Shown here piece after piece: positions 52,793 through 62,634 of a stretch of DNA of 64,000 nt. Below the pieces are notes generated by a model. It was given only the letters and a program-made list of their open reading frames with translations. It had not been told where the DNA came from and ran no database searches. A program made the translations under genes and the position numbers. Each line of letters begins with the position of its first letter. Positions within the stretch are counted from its first letter, which is position 1. The stretch is from Rhodoligotrophos sp. CJ14 (GTDB taxonomy: Bacteria > Pseudomonadota > Alphaproteobacteria > Rhizobiales > Im1). Location of the stretch: the NCBI RefSeq assembly GCF_038811545.1, contig NZ_CP133319.1, positions 3,856,001 to 3,920,000 of the forward strand, in the 5' to 3' direction.

Positions 52793-53698
52793 ATGACGGC
52801 ATTCCCTCAGCATTTGCAGCTTCTGGAAGCGGAATCGATCCACATCATGCGCGAGGTCGCCGCTGCCTTTGAAAGGCCGGTGATGCTGTACTCGATCGGC
52901 AAGGATTCATCCGTCCTCCTGCATTTGGCGCGCAAGGCGTTCTACCCCTCGAAAATTCCATTCCCGCTCCTCCACATCGACACGACGTGGAAGTTCCGGG
53001 ATATGATCACCTTTCGCGACGAGACGGCTGAGCGTCACGGCCTCAACCTCCTCGTGCACACCAATCATGAGGCGGTTGCAGCGGGCGTGAGCCCCATCAC
53101 ACATTCTTCCGTCATCTATAACGACCTGATGAAGACCAAGGCGCTCAGGGACGCATTGGCTGCCGGTCGCTTCGATGCCGCCATTGGCGGGGCACGTCGC
53201 GACGAGGAGAAAAGCCGCGCCAAGGAGCGTGTGTTTTCCTTGCGGTCCGCCTCCCAGCGCTGGGATCCCAAGTCGCAGCGCCCCGAGCTGTGGCGGCTGT
53301 TCAACACCCGCCTCGCCCCTGGCGAGAGCATGCGGGTGTTCCCGCTGTCCAATTGGACCGAACGCGATATCTGGCACTACATTTACCGGGAAGAGATCCC
53401 GATCGTGCCGCTCTATCTCGCAAAGCCTCGCCCTGTGGTGCGCCGGCAGGGCGCATGGATCATGGTGGATGACGATCGCTTGCCGCTGGAGCCGGGCGAG
53501 GTGCCGGAAATGCGCTGGATCCGCTTTCGCTCGCTCGGCTGCTATCCCCTATCCGGCGCCATTGAATCAAGGGCTGCCACATTGCCGGAGATGCTGCTGG
53601 AAATGCAGACGAGCCGCGTATCCGAGCGCCAAGGCCGCCTCATCGACACCGATCAGGTCGGCTCCATGGAGAAGAAGAAGCAGGAGGGCTATTTCTGA
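52793..53698 (+). CDS. cysD: sulfate adenylyltransferase subunit 2
   Basis: A 301-residue CysD of the PP-loop ATPase fold: [53 protein letters not shown], and the C-terminal [13 protein letters not shown] and [12 protein letters not shown]. With CysN it makes adenosine 5'-phosphosulfate. The start ATG 52793 follows GTGAGG; its stop shares one base with the cysN start. Here it is in a polysaccharide locus instead of a cysteine-synthesis cluster, so its product is likely used for sulfation, as in rhizobial nodP. Confidence 0.95.
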   Translation: MTAFPQHLQLLEAESIHIMREVAAAFERPVMLYSIGKDSSVLLHLARKAFYPSKIPFPLLHIDTTWKFRDMITFRDETAERHGLNLLVHTNHEAVAAGVSPITHSSVIYNDLMKTKALRDALAAGRFDAAIGGARRDEEKSRAKERVFSLRSASQRWDPKSQRPELWRLFNTRLAPGESMRVFPLSNWTERDIWHYIYREEIPIVPLYLAKPRPVVRRQGAWIMVDDDRLPLEPGEVPEMRWIRFRSLGCYPLSGAIESRAATLPEMLLEMQTSRVSERQGRLIDTDQVGSMEKKKQEGYF

Positions 53699-55629
53699 TG
53701 ATGAAGGTCCTGACTGCACCGGAAAATGCAGAAGAGCTCCTGGCGCGGGTTCTAGCCGCCGAAGACCAAAAGGGTCTTCTGCGCTTCATCACCTGCGGCA
53801 GTGTGGATGACGGCAAGTCCACGCTGATCGGCCGGCTATTATATGACGCTGAGCTTGTGCTCGAGGATCATCTCGCGACGCTCGCCAATGAGAGCGTCAA
53901 TCGCGCCGTCACCGAGGACGGCTTCGATTTCTCGCTCTTGGTCGATGGCCTTCAGGCTGAGCGCGAGCAGGGCATCACCATAGATGTCGCTTACCGGTTC
54001 TTTGCCACGGACAAGCGCAAATTCATCGTGGCCGATACGCCGGGCCACGAACAATATACCCGCAACATGGTGACCGGCGCGTCGAACGCGGAGCTCGCGG
54101 TCATTCTGGTGGATGCCCGAAAGGGCATGCTGACCCAGACCCGGCGCCATGCCTATATCTGCGCCCTGCTGGGCATTCGCGACGTCGTGGTCGCCGTCAA
54201 CAAGATGGATCTGGTCGGCTATTCCGCCGAAGTCTTCACCACCATCGAGGACGAGTTCTTGGCCTTTGCGCGCTCCGTAGGCCTCCCCAATGTGCGGCTG
54301 ATCCCGGTCTCGGCGCTGAAGGGCGATAATATTGCACGGCAATCGCGTGAGATGGCCTGGTACGATGGCCCCACGCTTCTCGAACATCTCGAGACGGTCA
54401 CTGTGGATGACGAGCGCAAGCGCGCCGCAACCCAGCCCCTGCGCTTTCCTGTTCAGTGGGTGAACCGGCCAGATCTCGATTTCCGCGGCTTTTCCGGAAC
54501 CATCGCTTCGGGCCTTCTCCATGTGGGTGACGCCGTCCGTGTGGCCCGCTCCGGACGCGAGAGCACGGTGAAGCGCATCGTTACCTTCGACGGCGATCTT
54601 GCAACCGCCAAGGCGGGCGACGCGGTCACCATAGAGCTGGCCGATCAGATCGACATTTCCCGCGGTGACATTCTGGTCCCGACCACTGCGGACGACGCAG
54701 CCGCACCGGCCGTCGCCGATCAGTTCCAGGCACATCTCGTCTGGATGGCGGAAGAAGAAATGATACGTGGTCGCTCTTATCTCGTGCAGATCGGCCATGA
54801 CCGCGTGCCAGGCTCGATCACCGAACTGAAATATCGGGTCGATGTGAACACGCTCGATCGTGCGGCAGCGAAGACGCTTGCCCTGAATGGCGTCGGCGTG
54901 GCCAATCTGGCCGTTGATCGTGCTGTGGTCTTCGACCCCTATAATGTGAACCGCACGACCGGCTCCTTTATCCTGATCGACCGAATCACCGGCATGACCG
55001 TCGGTGCCGGTATGATTGATTTCCCGCTCAGGCGCGCCACCAACATTGCCTGGCAATCCTTCGATATCGACCGTGCGGCCCGTGCGGCCCAGAAGCGCCA
55101 GAGCCCGGCGATTCTCTGGTTCACCGGCCTTTCTGGCTCCGGTAAGTCGACCATTGCCAATGTGGTTGAGCGGCAGCTATTTGCGGAAGGCCGCCATCTC
55201 TACGTGTTGGATGGTGACAATGTGCGCCACGGTCTCAACAAGGATCTTGGCTTCACCGATGCCGACCGGGTCGAAAACATCAGGCGCGTCGCCGAAGTCG
55301 CCCGGCTGATGGCCGATGCGGGCCTCATGGTCCTGGTCTCTTTCATCTCGCCCTTCCGCCGCGAACGGCAGATGGCACGGGAGATCGCCGGCGATATTCC
55401 CTTCATTGAAGTCTATGTCGACACGCCTCTCGAGGTCTGCGAGGCCCGTGATCCAAAGGGCCTCTACGAGAAGGCGCGCGCCGGCGCGATTGCCAATTTC
55501 ACCGGTATTGATTCGCCCTACGAGCCGCCCGAATCGCCTGAAATCGTGATTCACGGCGGCAGCGGCACCCCCGAGCACCATGCGCAAGCGGTGATTTCCT
55601 TCCTTGAGCGATTGCAGAAGGAAGGCTGA
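53698..55629 (+). CDS. cysNC: bifunctional sulfate adenylyltransferase subunit 1 / APS kinase (CysN-CysC, NodQ-like)
   Basis: A 643-residue fusion. The N-terminal GTPase part has G1 [33 protein letters not shown] and beta-barrel domains; the C-terminal APS kinase starts at about 460 with G477-LSGSGKST, the [15 protein letters not shown] substrate loop and [16 protein letters not shown]. The fusion directly makes PAPS, the sulfate donor for the two sulfotransferases in this window. The NodP/NodQ pair of rhizobia has the same architecture. It is the last gene of the polysaccharide locus. Confidence 0.95.
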   Translation: MMKVLTAPENAEELLARVLAAEDQKGLLRFITCGSVDDGKSTLIGRLLYDAELVLEDHLATLANESVNRAVTEDGFDFSLLVDGLQAEREQGITIDVAYRFFATDKRKFIVADTPGHEQYTRNMVTGASNAELAVILVDARKGMLTQTRRHAYICALLGIRDVVVAVNKMDLVGYSAEVFTTIEDEFLAFARSVGLPNVRLIPVSALKGDNIARQSREMAWYDGPTLLEHLETVTVDDERKRAATQPLRFPVQWVNRPDLDFRGFSGTIASGLLHVGDAVRVARSGRESTVKRIVTFDGDLATAKAGDAVTIELADQIDISRGDILVPTTADDAAAPAVADQFQAHLVWMAEEEMIRGRSYLVQIGHDRVPGSITELKYRVDVNTLDRAAAKTLALNGVGVANLAVDRAVVFDPYNVNRTTGSFILIDRITGMTVGAGMIDFPLRRATNIAWQSFDIDRAARAAQKRQSPAILWFTGLSGSGKSTIANVVERQLFAEGRHLYVLDGDNVRHGLNKDLGFTDADRVENIRRVAEVARLMADAGLMVLVSFISPFRRERQMAREIAGDIPFIEVYVDTPLEVCEARDPKGLYEKARAGAIANFTGIDSPYEPPESPEIVIHGGSGTPEHHAQAVISFLERLQKEG

Positions 55630-55654
55630 GCCTCGGTCCGAGACCTGGAGTGGT

Positions 55655-55713
55655 GGATCATTCGCGCGCGAGTGGTCCCCGAACCGGCATCCACTGTGCT
55701 CGAAAATGCTCTA
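55655..55713. repeat. RIME-like intergenic element
   Basis: The segment carries GGATCATT, TCCCCGAA and a stretch from 55681 that includes GAACCGG, ATCCACT and CGAAAATGCTCTA. This resembles palindromic intergenic mosaic elements common in rhizobial genomes; the comparison is from memory. The GCTCTA end supplies the stop codon of the phosphatase gene on the minus strand. It shares two 8-mers with the palindrome at 5146-5185. Confidence 0.4.
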
Positions 55714-56481
55714 CAGGAACCGGACCGAATCACCTTCGAGAACCGCGCAGCTCAATCGGCCGGTGAGATAGGCTCCCGTATCCACATTGATTCGGTTCTT
55801 ACGGTGCTGAGGCCGCTCCACAGGTGTGTGGCCATGCACCACGACCTTCCCGAAATCCATGTCGCTATAGAGGAATGCGTCTCGGATCCAGAGCATTTCT
55901 TCCTGCCGCTGGCGGTCGAGCGGAACGCCTGGCTTAACCCCCGCATGCACGAAGAAATACTGTCCGATACTCGCATAGACTGGCAGGTTCCGCAGGAATG
56001 CCACGTGGTGCGGCGGTAGTTTCGAGGTGAATTCCTCGGCCACCGCCTCGGCTTGCGACATATCACGCGTGCGGGTGACATCAACCGCATAGGAGGCCAG
56101 CGTTTCGAGGGCCCCGTTCTGGCGCCAGAACTCGAGCGAGCTGGGCGCCTCGAGAAACCCTAGGAGCAGTTGCTCATGATTGCCGCGGAGGCATAGGCGC
56201 TGCCAGCCGGGCAGCGGGGGAGTACTCAGCGCCTCGATGACGCCATAGGAGTTTGGTCCGCGATCAATATAGTCGCCCAGAAAGATCTCAACATGTTCTT
56301 CTGCTGGGTTCTGGCGGGCATCCTCGCGAATCCGCTCCCAGAGGTCCTCCAGTAAATGCAGGCATCCATGGATGTCGCCGATTGCGTAGATTCGCAAACC
56401 AGGCGGAAGCATTTCGGCCTGCTTCCGCTGTGGGCGTCCGAAGAGGCCCGCCAAAAGACCCGAAACCGAGGTCGATGTCAT
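55711..56481 (-). CDS. PPP-family metallophosphoesterase (Ser/Thr protein phosphatase-like)
   Basis: A 256-residue metallophosphatase. The PPP motifs appear in order: YAIGDIHGCLHLL, FLGDYIDRGPNS, LCLRGNHEQLLLG, FFVHAGVKPG and VVVHGHTPVERP, so all metal ligands are present. Bacterial members include PrpE/ApaH-like phosphatases that act on phosphoproteins or dinucleoside polyphosphates. The PQHRKNRINVDTGAYLTGRL end is typical of the protein-phosphatase branch. ATG 56481 was chosen with a GAAGG ribosome site; the frame extends upstream only through TTG. It is divergent from the porin. Confidence 0.88.
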   Translation of the reverse strand: MTSTSVSGLLAGLFGRPQRKQAEMLPPGLRIYAIGDIHGCLHLLEDLWERIREDARQNPAEEHVEIFLGDYIDRGPNSYGVIEALSTPPLPGWQRLCLRGNHEQLLLGFLEAPSSLEFWRQNGALETLASYAVDVTRTRDMSQAEAVAEEFTSKLPPHHVAFLRNLPVYASIGQYFFVHAGVKPGVPLDRQRQEEMLWIRDAFLYSDMDFGKVVVHGHTPVERPQHRKNRINVDTGAYLTGRLSCAVLEGDSVRFL

Positions 56482-56782
56482 ATTATTGTGGCCTTCGTCG
56501 ATCCTATGCGTCGCGTCGGACAAGCCGCGCGAGCGCGACTCTGACCGCGTGAGATGTTCACCCGGCAGGGGCGCGCTGAGACTTTAAATCCCATCATATA
56601 TCGCGATGGAATGGGCGCTAAGCAAGCAGGCAATAGGCTTGTGACAAACACGCCACAGTTCTGCCAAAAGGTGTGGTCTGGCCGCCCGGAGTAGGAATGC
56701 ACGCTTGTGCGGCAGGAGCTCCTTCGCAATAGTGCAACAAATAAGTGGAGCTTTCCTATTCGAGAGAGATGGGGGAATTGCA
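56482..56782. other. 301-base divergent phosphatase-porin region
   Basis: No gene is supported. It contains CCATC-N9-GATGG inverted repeats around 56591-56609 with the palindrome ATCGCGAT inside, a possible regulator site. The porin leader near its start reads GAGAGATGGGGGAAT, giving a purine-rich ribosome site. No clear promoter hexamers with correct spacing were found. Confidence 0.4.
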
Positions 56783-58201
56783 ATGAAGGTGAAACTAATC
56801 GGCCGTGCGTTGCTCGGGGGAGTGGCGCTGACCGTGCTGGGCGCTGGAGCGCACGCCGATGAGCTGAGCGATCTGAAGGCTCAGCTGGAGGCGCTCCAGG
56901 CTCAGGTAAATCAGCTTGAATCTCGTCCGGCCGCGCCGGCTCTGCCGGAAGGCGCCAGCTGGATCACGTTCAAGCGTGGAACGGAAGCGACGGCTGATTG
57001 GAACACTGCCCGTGCTGGCGATTACATTCCGACCAGCAGCGGCATGACCATTGCCATTACGCCGTCAGCGGATCTGCCGGCTCCGGTGCACGAGGTCACG
57101 ATCTCTGGCTACGTCAAGGGCGACGTGATCTATGACTTCGATCAGGATCTCGGCGACTACTTCAGCTACACCGCGATCGATGATCAGAAAGATCAGGATC
57201 ACATCCGCCTGCATGCCCGTCAGACCCGCTTCAGCATCAAGTCGAAGTCCGACACGGCAGTTGGCCAGATCCGCACCTTGATCGAAGGTGACTTCTTCTC
57301 GGGCGGCTCCTTCGGCAACACTGACTTCCGTATGCGCCATGCTTGGGGCGAGTGGGACATGACCCCGAACTGGACGTTCGGTGCTGGTCAGACCTGGACC
57401 AACTTCATGTCGCCCTTCACCGGCATCACCACGGTGGACTTCAACGGTGACGTCGGCCTGGTGGGCACCACCCGTAATGCGCAGGTCCGTCTGACCTGGC
57501 GTGATGGGCCGCAGCTCTTCGCGGTGTCGGCCGAAAATCCGCGTGATGGCGCGCTGCTTACGGCCTATGGCAATTCTTCCAGCGACATTCCGGACTTCAC
57601 GGCACGCTGGCAGTACGAGATGCCTGGCGGTCACCAGTTCCTGATCTCCGGTGTGCTTCGTAACTACCACACCGACAGTGCCGTCGGCATCGACAGCCCG
57701 TTCAACAACTCGGAAAGCGAGCTCGGTTGGGGCGTCACCGGTGCTGTGAACATCAACCTGGCTGACATCGCCACCCTGACCACGCAGGTCATGTATGGTG
57801 ATGGTATCGGTGCCTATATCTTCGGCGCGAACCGGGGTGCTTACTACGACGGCTTCGATATCCACACCATCGAGTCGCTGGGTCTCTTCGCTGGCTTGAT
57901 CTTCAACGTCACCGACACGACCTCGCTGAACTTCGGTTGGGGCTACACCGACCAGAGCAAGAAGGACGTCCTCGCAGCCACTTACGCCACGGGCTTCGAC
58001 GACCAGAACGTCGACGTCATGTCGGTTCACGCCAACATCATCTGGCAGCCTGTCCAGCAGCTCCGTCTGGGCTGGGAAGTTATGTGGGCCGAGCGTCAGC
58101 GCACCGTGTTCAACGGCGTCGACAACAACGGCGACGATATCTTCGGAACCGAGCGGAACGACGCCTGGCGCGCCCAGTTCGGTGCCTGGTTCTTCTTCTA
58201 A
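56783..58201 (+). CDS. outer-membrane porin, DcaP-like
   Basis: A 472-residue porin with a signal peptide (LIGRALLGGVALTVLGAGAHA), an N-terminal coiled coil (LSDLKAQLEALQAQVNQLES, residues 27-46) and a 16- to 18-strand barrel ending in AQFGAWFFF. The segment VTISGYVKGDVIYDFDQDLGDYF followed by a HARQTRFSIKSKSDTAVG string is typical of DcaP trimeric porins, which pass dicarboxylates and peptide-like compounds. The coiled coil probably lies on the periplasmic side. A strong hairpin follows the stop. Confidence 0.88.
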   Translation: MKVKLIGRALLGGVALTVLGAGAHADELSDLKAQLEALQAQVNQLESRPAAPALPEGASWITFKRGTEATADWNTARAGDYIPTSSGMTIAITPSADLPAPVHEVTISGYVKGDVIYDFDQDLGDYFSYTAIDDQKDQDHIRLHARQTRFSIKSKSDTAVGQIRTLIEGDFFSGGSFGNTDFRMRHAWGEWDMTPNWTFGAGQTWTNFMSPFTGITTVDFNGDVGLVGTTRNAQVRLTWRDGPQLFAVSAENPRDGALLTAYGNSSSDIPDFTARWQYEMPGGHQFLISGVLRNYHTDSAVGIDSPFNNSESELGWGVTGAVNINLADIATLTTQVMYGDGIGAYIFGANRGAYYDGFDIHTIESLGLFAGLIFNVTDTTSLNFGWGYTDQSKKDVLAATYATGFDDQNVDVMSVHANIIWQPVQQLRLGWEVMWAERQRTVFNGVDNNGDDIFGTERNDAWRAQFGAWFFF

Positions 58202-58227
58202 GAACCGAGAACACCACCAAAAACAGA

Positions 58228-58253
58228 GAAAGCCGGCCCATGGGCCGGCTTTC
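58228..58253. terminator. palindromic terminator after the porin
   Basis: A perfect 13-base inverted repeat without loop, centred on CCCATGGG and reading AAAGCCGGCCC on the left arm, followed by TTCTTGCTTT. It starts 27 bases after the porin stop. The T-run is interrupted, so termination may be partial on the plus strand; on the minus strand it is followed by GAAAGCC and no T-run. Confidence 0.75.
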
Positions 58254-58470
58254 TTGCTTTAGACCGCAGCGCAGCTCCAAACAATAATGCTGATCCCGCG
58301 GAACCAGCTTTGTTGCCGTGAGTTTTGGGTGCTGATGACGCGGGTCAGCGTCCAATTCCTGTTAGCTGAACGTCAACTGGAATCCGAATTTCGGGGTTTA
58401 ACTCTAGGAACAGGCCATGCTCGAATGGTACGAGCGAGCGGAATGGCAAGACTGGTGCCGTTCTCGCTCC

Positions 58471-58836
58471 TCAGTCGATCACCTCGAGCGTCACGCGGGC
58501 AACGCCCGCTTGGGTCATACCGAGAGCCCGCGCCGCTCCACGCGAGACGTCGATGATCCGCCGTTTGGCAAAGGGGCCGCGATCATTGATGCGGACAACC
58601 ACGGAACGTCCGGACTTTCTGTGCGTGACGCGAACCTTGGTGCCGAACGGCAGCGTCCTGTGAGCTGCGGTCAGAGCATTCGGATTGAAACGCTCGCCAT
58701 TGGCCGTATAGCGGCCGTAGGAATAATATGAAGCCATACCTTCCAGGCGCGAGGAAGCTTCTGTGCGTTCGGCGCCACTCATAACGATCACGGCAGACGC
58801 AGCCGCGGCGAGAAGAGCAAGGTTGACCCTGCTCAT
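58471..58836 (-). CDS. rlpA: RlpA-family septal-ring lytic transglycosylase, minimal form
   Basis: A 121-residue exported protein. The signal helix (VNLALLAAAASAVIVMSGAER) is followed by one double-psi beta-barrel domain with ASYYSYGRYTANGERFNPNALTAAHRTLPFGTKVRVT, VRINDRGPFAKRRIIDVSRGAARALGM and VARVTLEVID; the catalytic aspartate of INDRGPF...DVS is retained. There is no SPOR domain and no lipobox, so it is far shorter than E. coli RlpA. ATG 58836 with GAAGGAC is preferred over the many upstream options. Acts on denuded glycan strands at the division site in studied species. Confidence 0.88.
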   Translation of the reverse strand: MSRVNLALLAAAASAVIVMSGAERTEASSRLEGMASYYSYGRYTANGERFNPNALTAAHRTLPFGTKVRVTHRKSGRSVVVRINDRGPFAKRRIIDVSRGAARALGMTQAGVARVTLEVID

Positions 58837-59053
58837 ACGAAGTCCTTCGAATTCATCGAGAATGTTTCCCCTGATGTCAGTCCCCCGGCGCAGCTCCCAC
58901 AAGAGCGCCGCGGCAGCCCAATTCCAGGTGCCGACCTTTGTGAACAGGGTAGATGGGGCCATAATATGGCGGTATGGCCATTGGCGACCTTGCTCTGCCG
59001 CCCGGCCATCAGGATCGCGCGGCTTCTGACGCATTGAGGAGACAGCCCGGCGC

Positions 59054-59965
59054 ATGTGGAGATATGTGCTCATCAACCGGGCTGCGGGGACCGTGCTCAC
59101 CCTTGGCGAAGCGCGGATCCGTGAGCTTCTTGCCGATATGATCGCCTCCGCCCCGGGCCGTCCGGAGCTCTTGTTCATCGACTGCGCTGAGCTGGAACGG
59201 ATCCTTCAACAGGTGAAGCAATCAGGCGAAGACGATGTTGTCATCGTAGGTGGAGGCGATGGCACCGCATCGACAGCGGCAGGCATTCTCGCGGGATCAC
59301 GGACGACCCTTGGGGTTCTCCCCCTTGGCACCATGAACCTGCTGTGCCGGGCAAGCGGCATCCCGCTCGACATCACCGCCGCGGCCTCCGCATTGCTGAC
59401 CGGCAGATCAGAGCCCATAGACCTCGGCTCGGTGAACGGACGTGTCTTCGTGCACCATGTCTCGCTCGGGCTGCACCCGAAGCTCGTTTCTCTGCGGAAT
59501 GCGCGCGGATATCGGTCTCGTGTCGAGAAAATGTGGGCATCGCTGCTCAGCTGGTTTCAGGTTGTTCGCCAGCCACCCACCATCTCGGTTCAGGTGGTGG
59601 CGGGGCAGGGGCGCCGGCGGCTGCGCATGCGCACACCGGCATTGATCGTGACCAACAACCGCTTTCGCCGCGAGGTCGGCAGCTTGCCGCAGCCCGAGCG
59701 GCTCGATGGCGGCACGCTCGAGCTACATCTTGCCAAGTCCGACCGGACGCTCGACGTGATCAACATGTCGTTAGCAGCTTTGACTGGCCGGTGGGATGAT
59801 GCGGCGCTATTCGAGACGATTGAGAGCGCCGACTGCAAAGTCACCCTTTACCGGCGGCGGGTCCCGGCCTCGGTCGATGGGGAACTGCTTGATCTTTCAA
59901 CGCCACTCATGTTTAGAAGCATGCCTGGGGCGCTGCAGCTTTTACGGCCGCCGCCATCGAGCTGA
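59054..59965 (+). CDS. diacylglycerol kinase-family lipid kinase
   Basis: A 303-residue DagK/YegS-type kinase with the nucleotide motif VIVGGGDGTASTAAGIL and the downstream LGVLPLGTMNLLCRASGIPLDITAA. The C-terminal lobe has NNRFRREVGSLPQPERLDGGTLELHLAK and VTLYRRRVPASVDGELLDLSTPL. These soluble enzymes phosphorylate diacylglycerol or other lipids, including sphingosine-type lipids. The specific lipid is unknown. A plausible ribosome site (GGAGA) lies 14 bases upstream. The gene stands alone, between rlpA and glgP. Confidence 0.88.
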   Translation: MWRYVLINRAAGTVLTLGEARIRELLADMIASAPGRPELLFIDCAELERILQQVKQSGEDDVVIVGGGDGTASTAAGILAGSRTTLGVLPLGTMNLLCRASGIPLDITAAASALLTGRSEPIDLGSVNGRVFVHHVSLGLHPKLVSLRNARGYRSRVEKMWASLLSWFQVVRQPPTISVQVVAGQGRRRLRMRTPALIVTNNRFRREVGSLPQPERLDGGTLELHLAKSDRTLDVINMSLAALTGRWDDAALFETIESADCKVTLYRRRVPASVDGELLDLSTPLMFRSMPGALQLLRPPPSS

Positions 59966-60085
59966 GTTGCAGCAAAGACCCGGTTTGCAACATTGCTATG
60001 GCTCATGCATTGAACCAGACCGCTGTCGACACTACCCTTCTGATCGGGCGGTGACCTTTTCAGTAACGGTGTATTCGGGGTAGGA

Positions 60086-62524
60086 ATGAATTTTCAGGAG
60101 CGATGGCCTCAGCCTTCCAGCTTGAAACAGGCGCTTCTTGCTCGTCTTACCTTGGGAATTGGCGTTCCGGAGGACGAGGCGACTTTGCGCGACTGGTTCC
60201 AGGCGACGGCCCTGACCGTGCGCGAGTTGCTGACTGCACGCTGGCATGAGACCAATCGGCAGATCCGCGAGACCGGAATTAAGCAGGTCTCCTATCTCTC
60301 CATGGAATTTCTGCTCGGCCGCGGCCTCCAGAATGGGCTGATGGCTCTGGGAATCCTGGACGAGTGCCGCGAGGCTCTTGCGGAATGCGGCGTCAAACTG
60401 GAAGACTTGGCTGAGCTCGAAGTCACCCCCGCTCTGGGAAATGGTGGCCTTGGCCGTCTTGCGGCCTGTTTTCTGGATTCCATGGCCTCGCTGGGCTTGC
60501 CCAGTATCGGCTATGGCATCCGCTATGAATTCGGCATGTTCCGGCAGGAAGTGCTGGATGGCTGGCAGATCGAGCGCCCTGATGATTGGCTGGCCGACAG
60601 CAATCCTTGGGAGCTCATGCGGCCCGAGCGGCAATATCTCGTGCGGTTTGGCGGCAGGGTCGCCGAGGAAGGTGGGCGCCTGCGCTGGGTCGATGGCGAG
60701 GCCGTTCACGCCATAGCCTATGATACGCTCGTGCCCGGCCATGGTCATTATGCCGTGAACACGCTGAGGCTTTGGGGTGCGCGCGCAGTTCACCCCATGG
60801 ACCTCGCCACCTTCAATCGCGGTGCGTTCATGGAGGCCTTATCCCCAAGGCTGCGCGCCCGCACCGTCGTGCGTGTGCTTTATCCCGATGACAGCACCGT
60901 GGAGGGCCGGGAGCTCAGGCTTCGGCAGGAGCATTTCTTTGTCTCCGCCTCCATTCAGGACACGCTGCGCCGGTTCCTCGATGAACATGACGATTGGTCG
61001 TTGCTGCCTGAGAAGGTGTCGATCCACCTCAATGACACCCATCCGGCGCTGGCCCCGGCCGAGCTGATGCGGCTGCTCGTCGATGATTATGAGCTGGACT
61101 GGGAGCAAGCCTGGGCCCTCGCGACCAAGGTACTCTCCTATACGAACCACACCCTCATGCCGGAGGCGCTGGAGATCTGGCCCTGCGATATGATGGCAAG
61201 GCTCCTGCCGCGCCATTTGCAGATCATCGAGGAGATCAACCGGCGCTTCGGCCAGGAATTGCATGCTCGCTTTGGCGGCAGCCGCCCGGAACTCTTCAGC
61301 CAGGTGGCCGTGGTGGAGGGCGGCGATCATCCACGCGTCAATATGGGCAGGTTATCCGTCCTGGCAAGCCATAAGGTCAATGGCGTCTCTCAGCTTCACA
61401 GCCGGTTGGTCCGCGAGCGTCTGTTCCCGCAATTCGCCGAGCTTTATCCCGAGCGGTTCGAGAATGTCACCAATGGGATCGCGCCGCGCCTGTGGCTCAA
61501 TCTGGCCAATCCCTCGCTCGCTCAGCTGATTGATGAAACCATAGGACAAAACTGGCGGCGCGATCTGACCCGGCTCGCCGACCTTAGGCCCCAGGCTGAA
61601 AATGACGAATTCTGCCGCCGCTTGGCGGCCATCAAATTCGCGAACAAGCAGCGCCTCGCCGCGTTGATCGAGCATCGCCTCGGCATTGCCGTCGATCCCA
61701 CCGCCATGTTCGACGTGCAGGTGAAGCGGATCCACGAATATAAACGTCAGCTGCTCAACCTGCTTGGGGTTGTCGCGCGCTGGAACGCCATGCGGGCGAC
61801 GCCTGACCAGGATTGGCCCGCGCGGGTGGTGATCATGGCAGGCAAGGCCGCCTCGGCTTATCACATGGCCAAGCTGATCGTGAAACTGGCCCATGACATC
61901 GGTCACCACATCAACAACGATCCGGTGACCAGCGACAGGCTGAAGCTTGTCTTCCTGCCCGACTATAATGTCTCGCTTGCGGAATATATCATTCCCGCGG
62001 CTGATCTCTCCCAGCAGATCTCCCTCGCTGGCACGGAGGCCTCGGGCACAGGCAACATGAAGCTGGCCCTCAACGGAGCGCTCACTCTCGGCACGGCCGA
62101 TGGCGCCAATGTGGAAATCGCCGAGGAGGTTGGCCCCGACGATATCTTCATTTTTGGCATGAGCGTTGATGAGGTGGCGGCTCTAAACCAGTCCGGCACC
62201 TATTCCTCGCGCGAGATTTACCGCAACAACCACCAGCTGCAGGAAGTGATCGATCAGCTCGGCGCAGGCCAGTTCTCCTCGGACCCGGCCCGCTTCTGGC
62301 CCATCGTGGACTCCCTTCTGGATGGCAATGATCATTTCCGCCTGCTCGCCGATTTCGATTCCTACTGGCAGGCCCAGCGGCGGGTTGATGCTGCCTGGCG
62401 TGACCAGGCGTCATGGATGAGAAAATCGGTCCGTAACATCGCCGGGGCTGGTCGCTTCTCCAGCGACCGTTCCATTTCGGATTACGCCTCACGGATCTGG
62501 AACGCACAGTACCTGCCGGCTTAG
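60086..62524 (+). CDS. glgP: glycogen phosphorylase
   Basis: An 812-residue family GT35 enzyme that releases glucose-1-phosphate from alpha-1,4-glucan. It has SMEFLLGRGLQNGLMALGI and the nucleotide/glucose-binding segment ALGNGGLGRLAACFLDSMAS. The pyridoxal phosphate site is EASGTGNMKLALNGALTLG with the Schiff-base lysine K659. No other glycogen gene (glgA, glgB, glgC, glgX) is in the window, unlike the usual operon. ATG 60086 has GGGGTAGGA in front and gives the full family length. Confidence 0.95.
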   Translation: MNFQERWPQPSSLKQALLARLTLGIGVPEDEATLRDWFQATALTVRELLTARWHETNRQIRETGIKQVSYLSMEFLLGRGLQNGLMALGILDECREALAECGVKLEDLAELEVTPALGNGGLGRLAACFLDSMASLGLPSIGYGIRYEFGMFRQEVLDGWQIERPDDWLADSNPWELMRPERQYLVRFGGRVAEEGGRLRWVDGEAVHAIAYDTLVPGHGHYAVNTLRLWGARAVHPMDLATFNRGAFMEALSPRLRARTVVRVLYPDDSTVEGRELRLRQEHFFVSASIQDTLRRFLDEHDDWSLLPEKVSIHLNDTHPALAPAELMRLLVDDYELDWEQAWALATKVLSYTNHTLMPEALEIWPCDMMARLLPRHLQIIEEINRRFGQELHARFGGSRPELFSQVAVVEGGDHPRVNMGRLSVLASHKVNGVSQLHSRLVRERLFPQFAELYPERFENVTNGIAPRLWLNLANPSLAQLIDETIGQNWRRDLTRLADLRPQAENDEFCRRLAAIKFANKQRLAALIEHRLGIAVDPTAMFDVQVKRIHEYKRQLLNLLGVVARWNAMRATPDQDWPARVVIMAGKAASAYHMAKLIVKLAHDIGHHINNDPVTSDRLKLVFLPDYNVSLAEYIIPAADLSQQISLAGTEASGTGNMKLALNGALTLGTADGANVEIAEEVGPDDIFIFGMSVDEVAALNQSGTYSSREIYRNNHQLQEVIDQLGAGQFSSDPARFWPIVDSLLDGNDHFRLLADFDSYWQAQRRVDAAWRDQASWMRKSVRNIAGAGRFSSDRSISDYASRIWNAQYLPA

Positions 62525-62634
62525 AGATTACATTCAGCCGTTAGATAATTGCATCAGAGCAATTGCGCTTCTTATCCCTGGTGATAGTTTGCAATTCCCA
62601 CAAGGGGGGAAACCGCACCACGGAGGAGGGGGCA

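Noticed and set aside
62547-62564. AATTGC-N6-GCAATT palindrome after glgP as a terminator
   Set aside because: There is no T-run and the stem is only six pairs, so it is not an intrinsic terminator; it may be a chance repeat.
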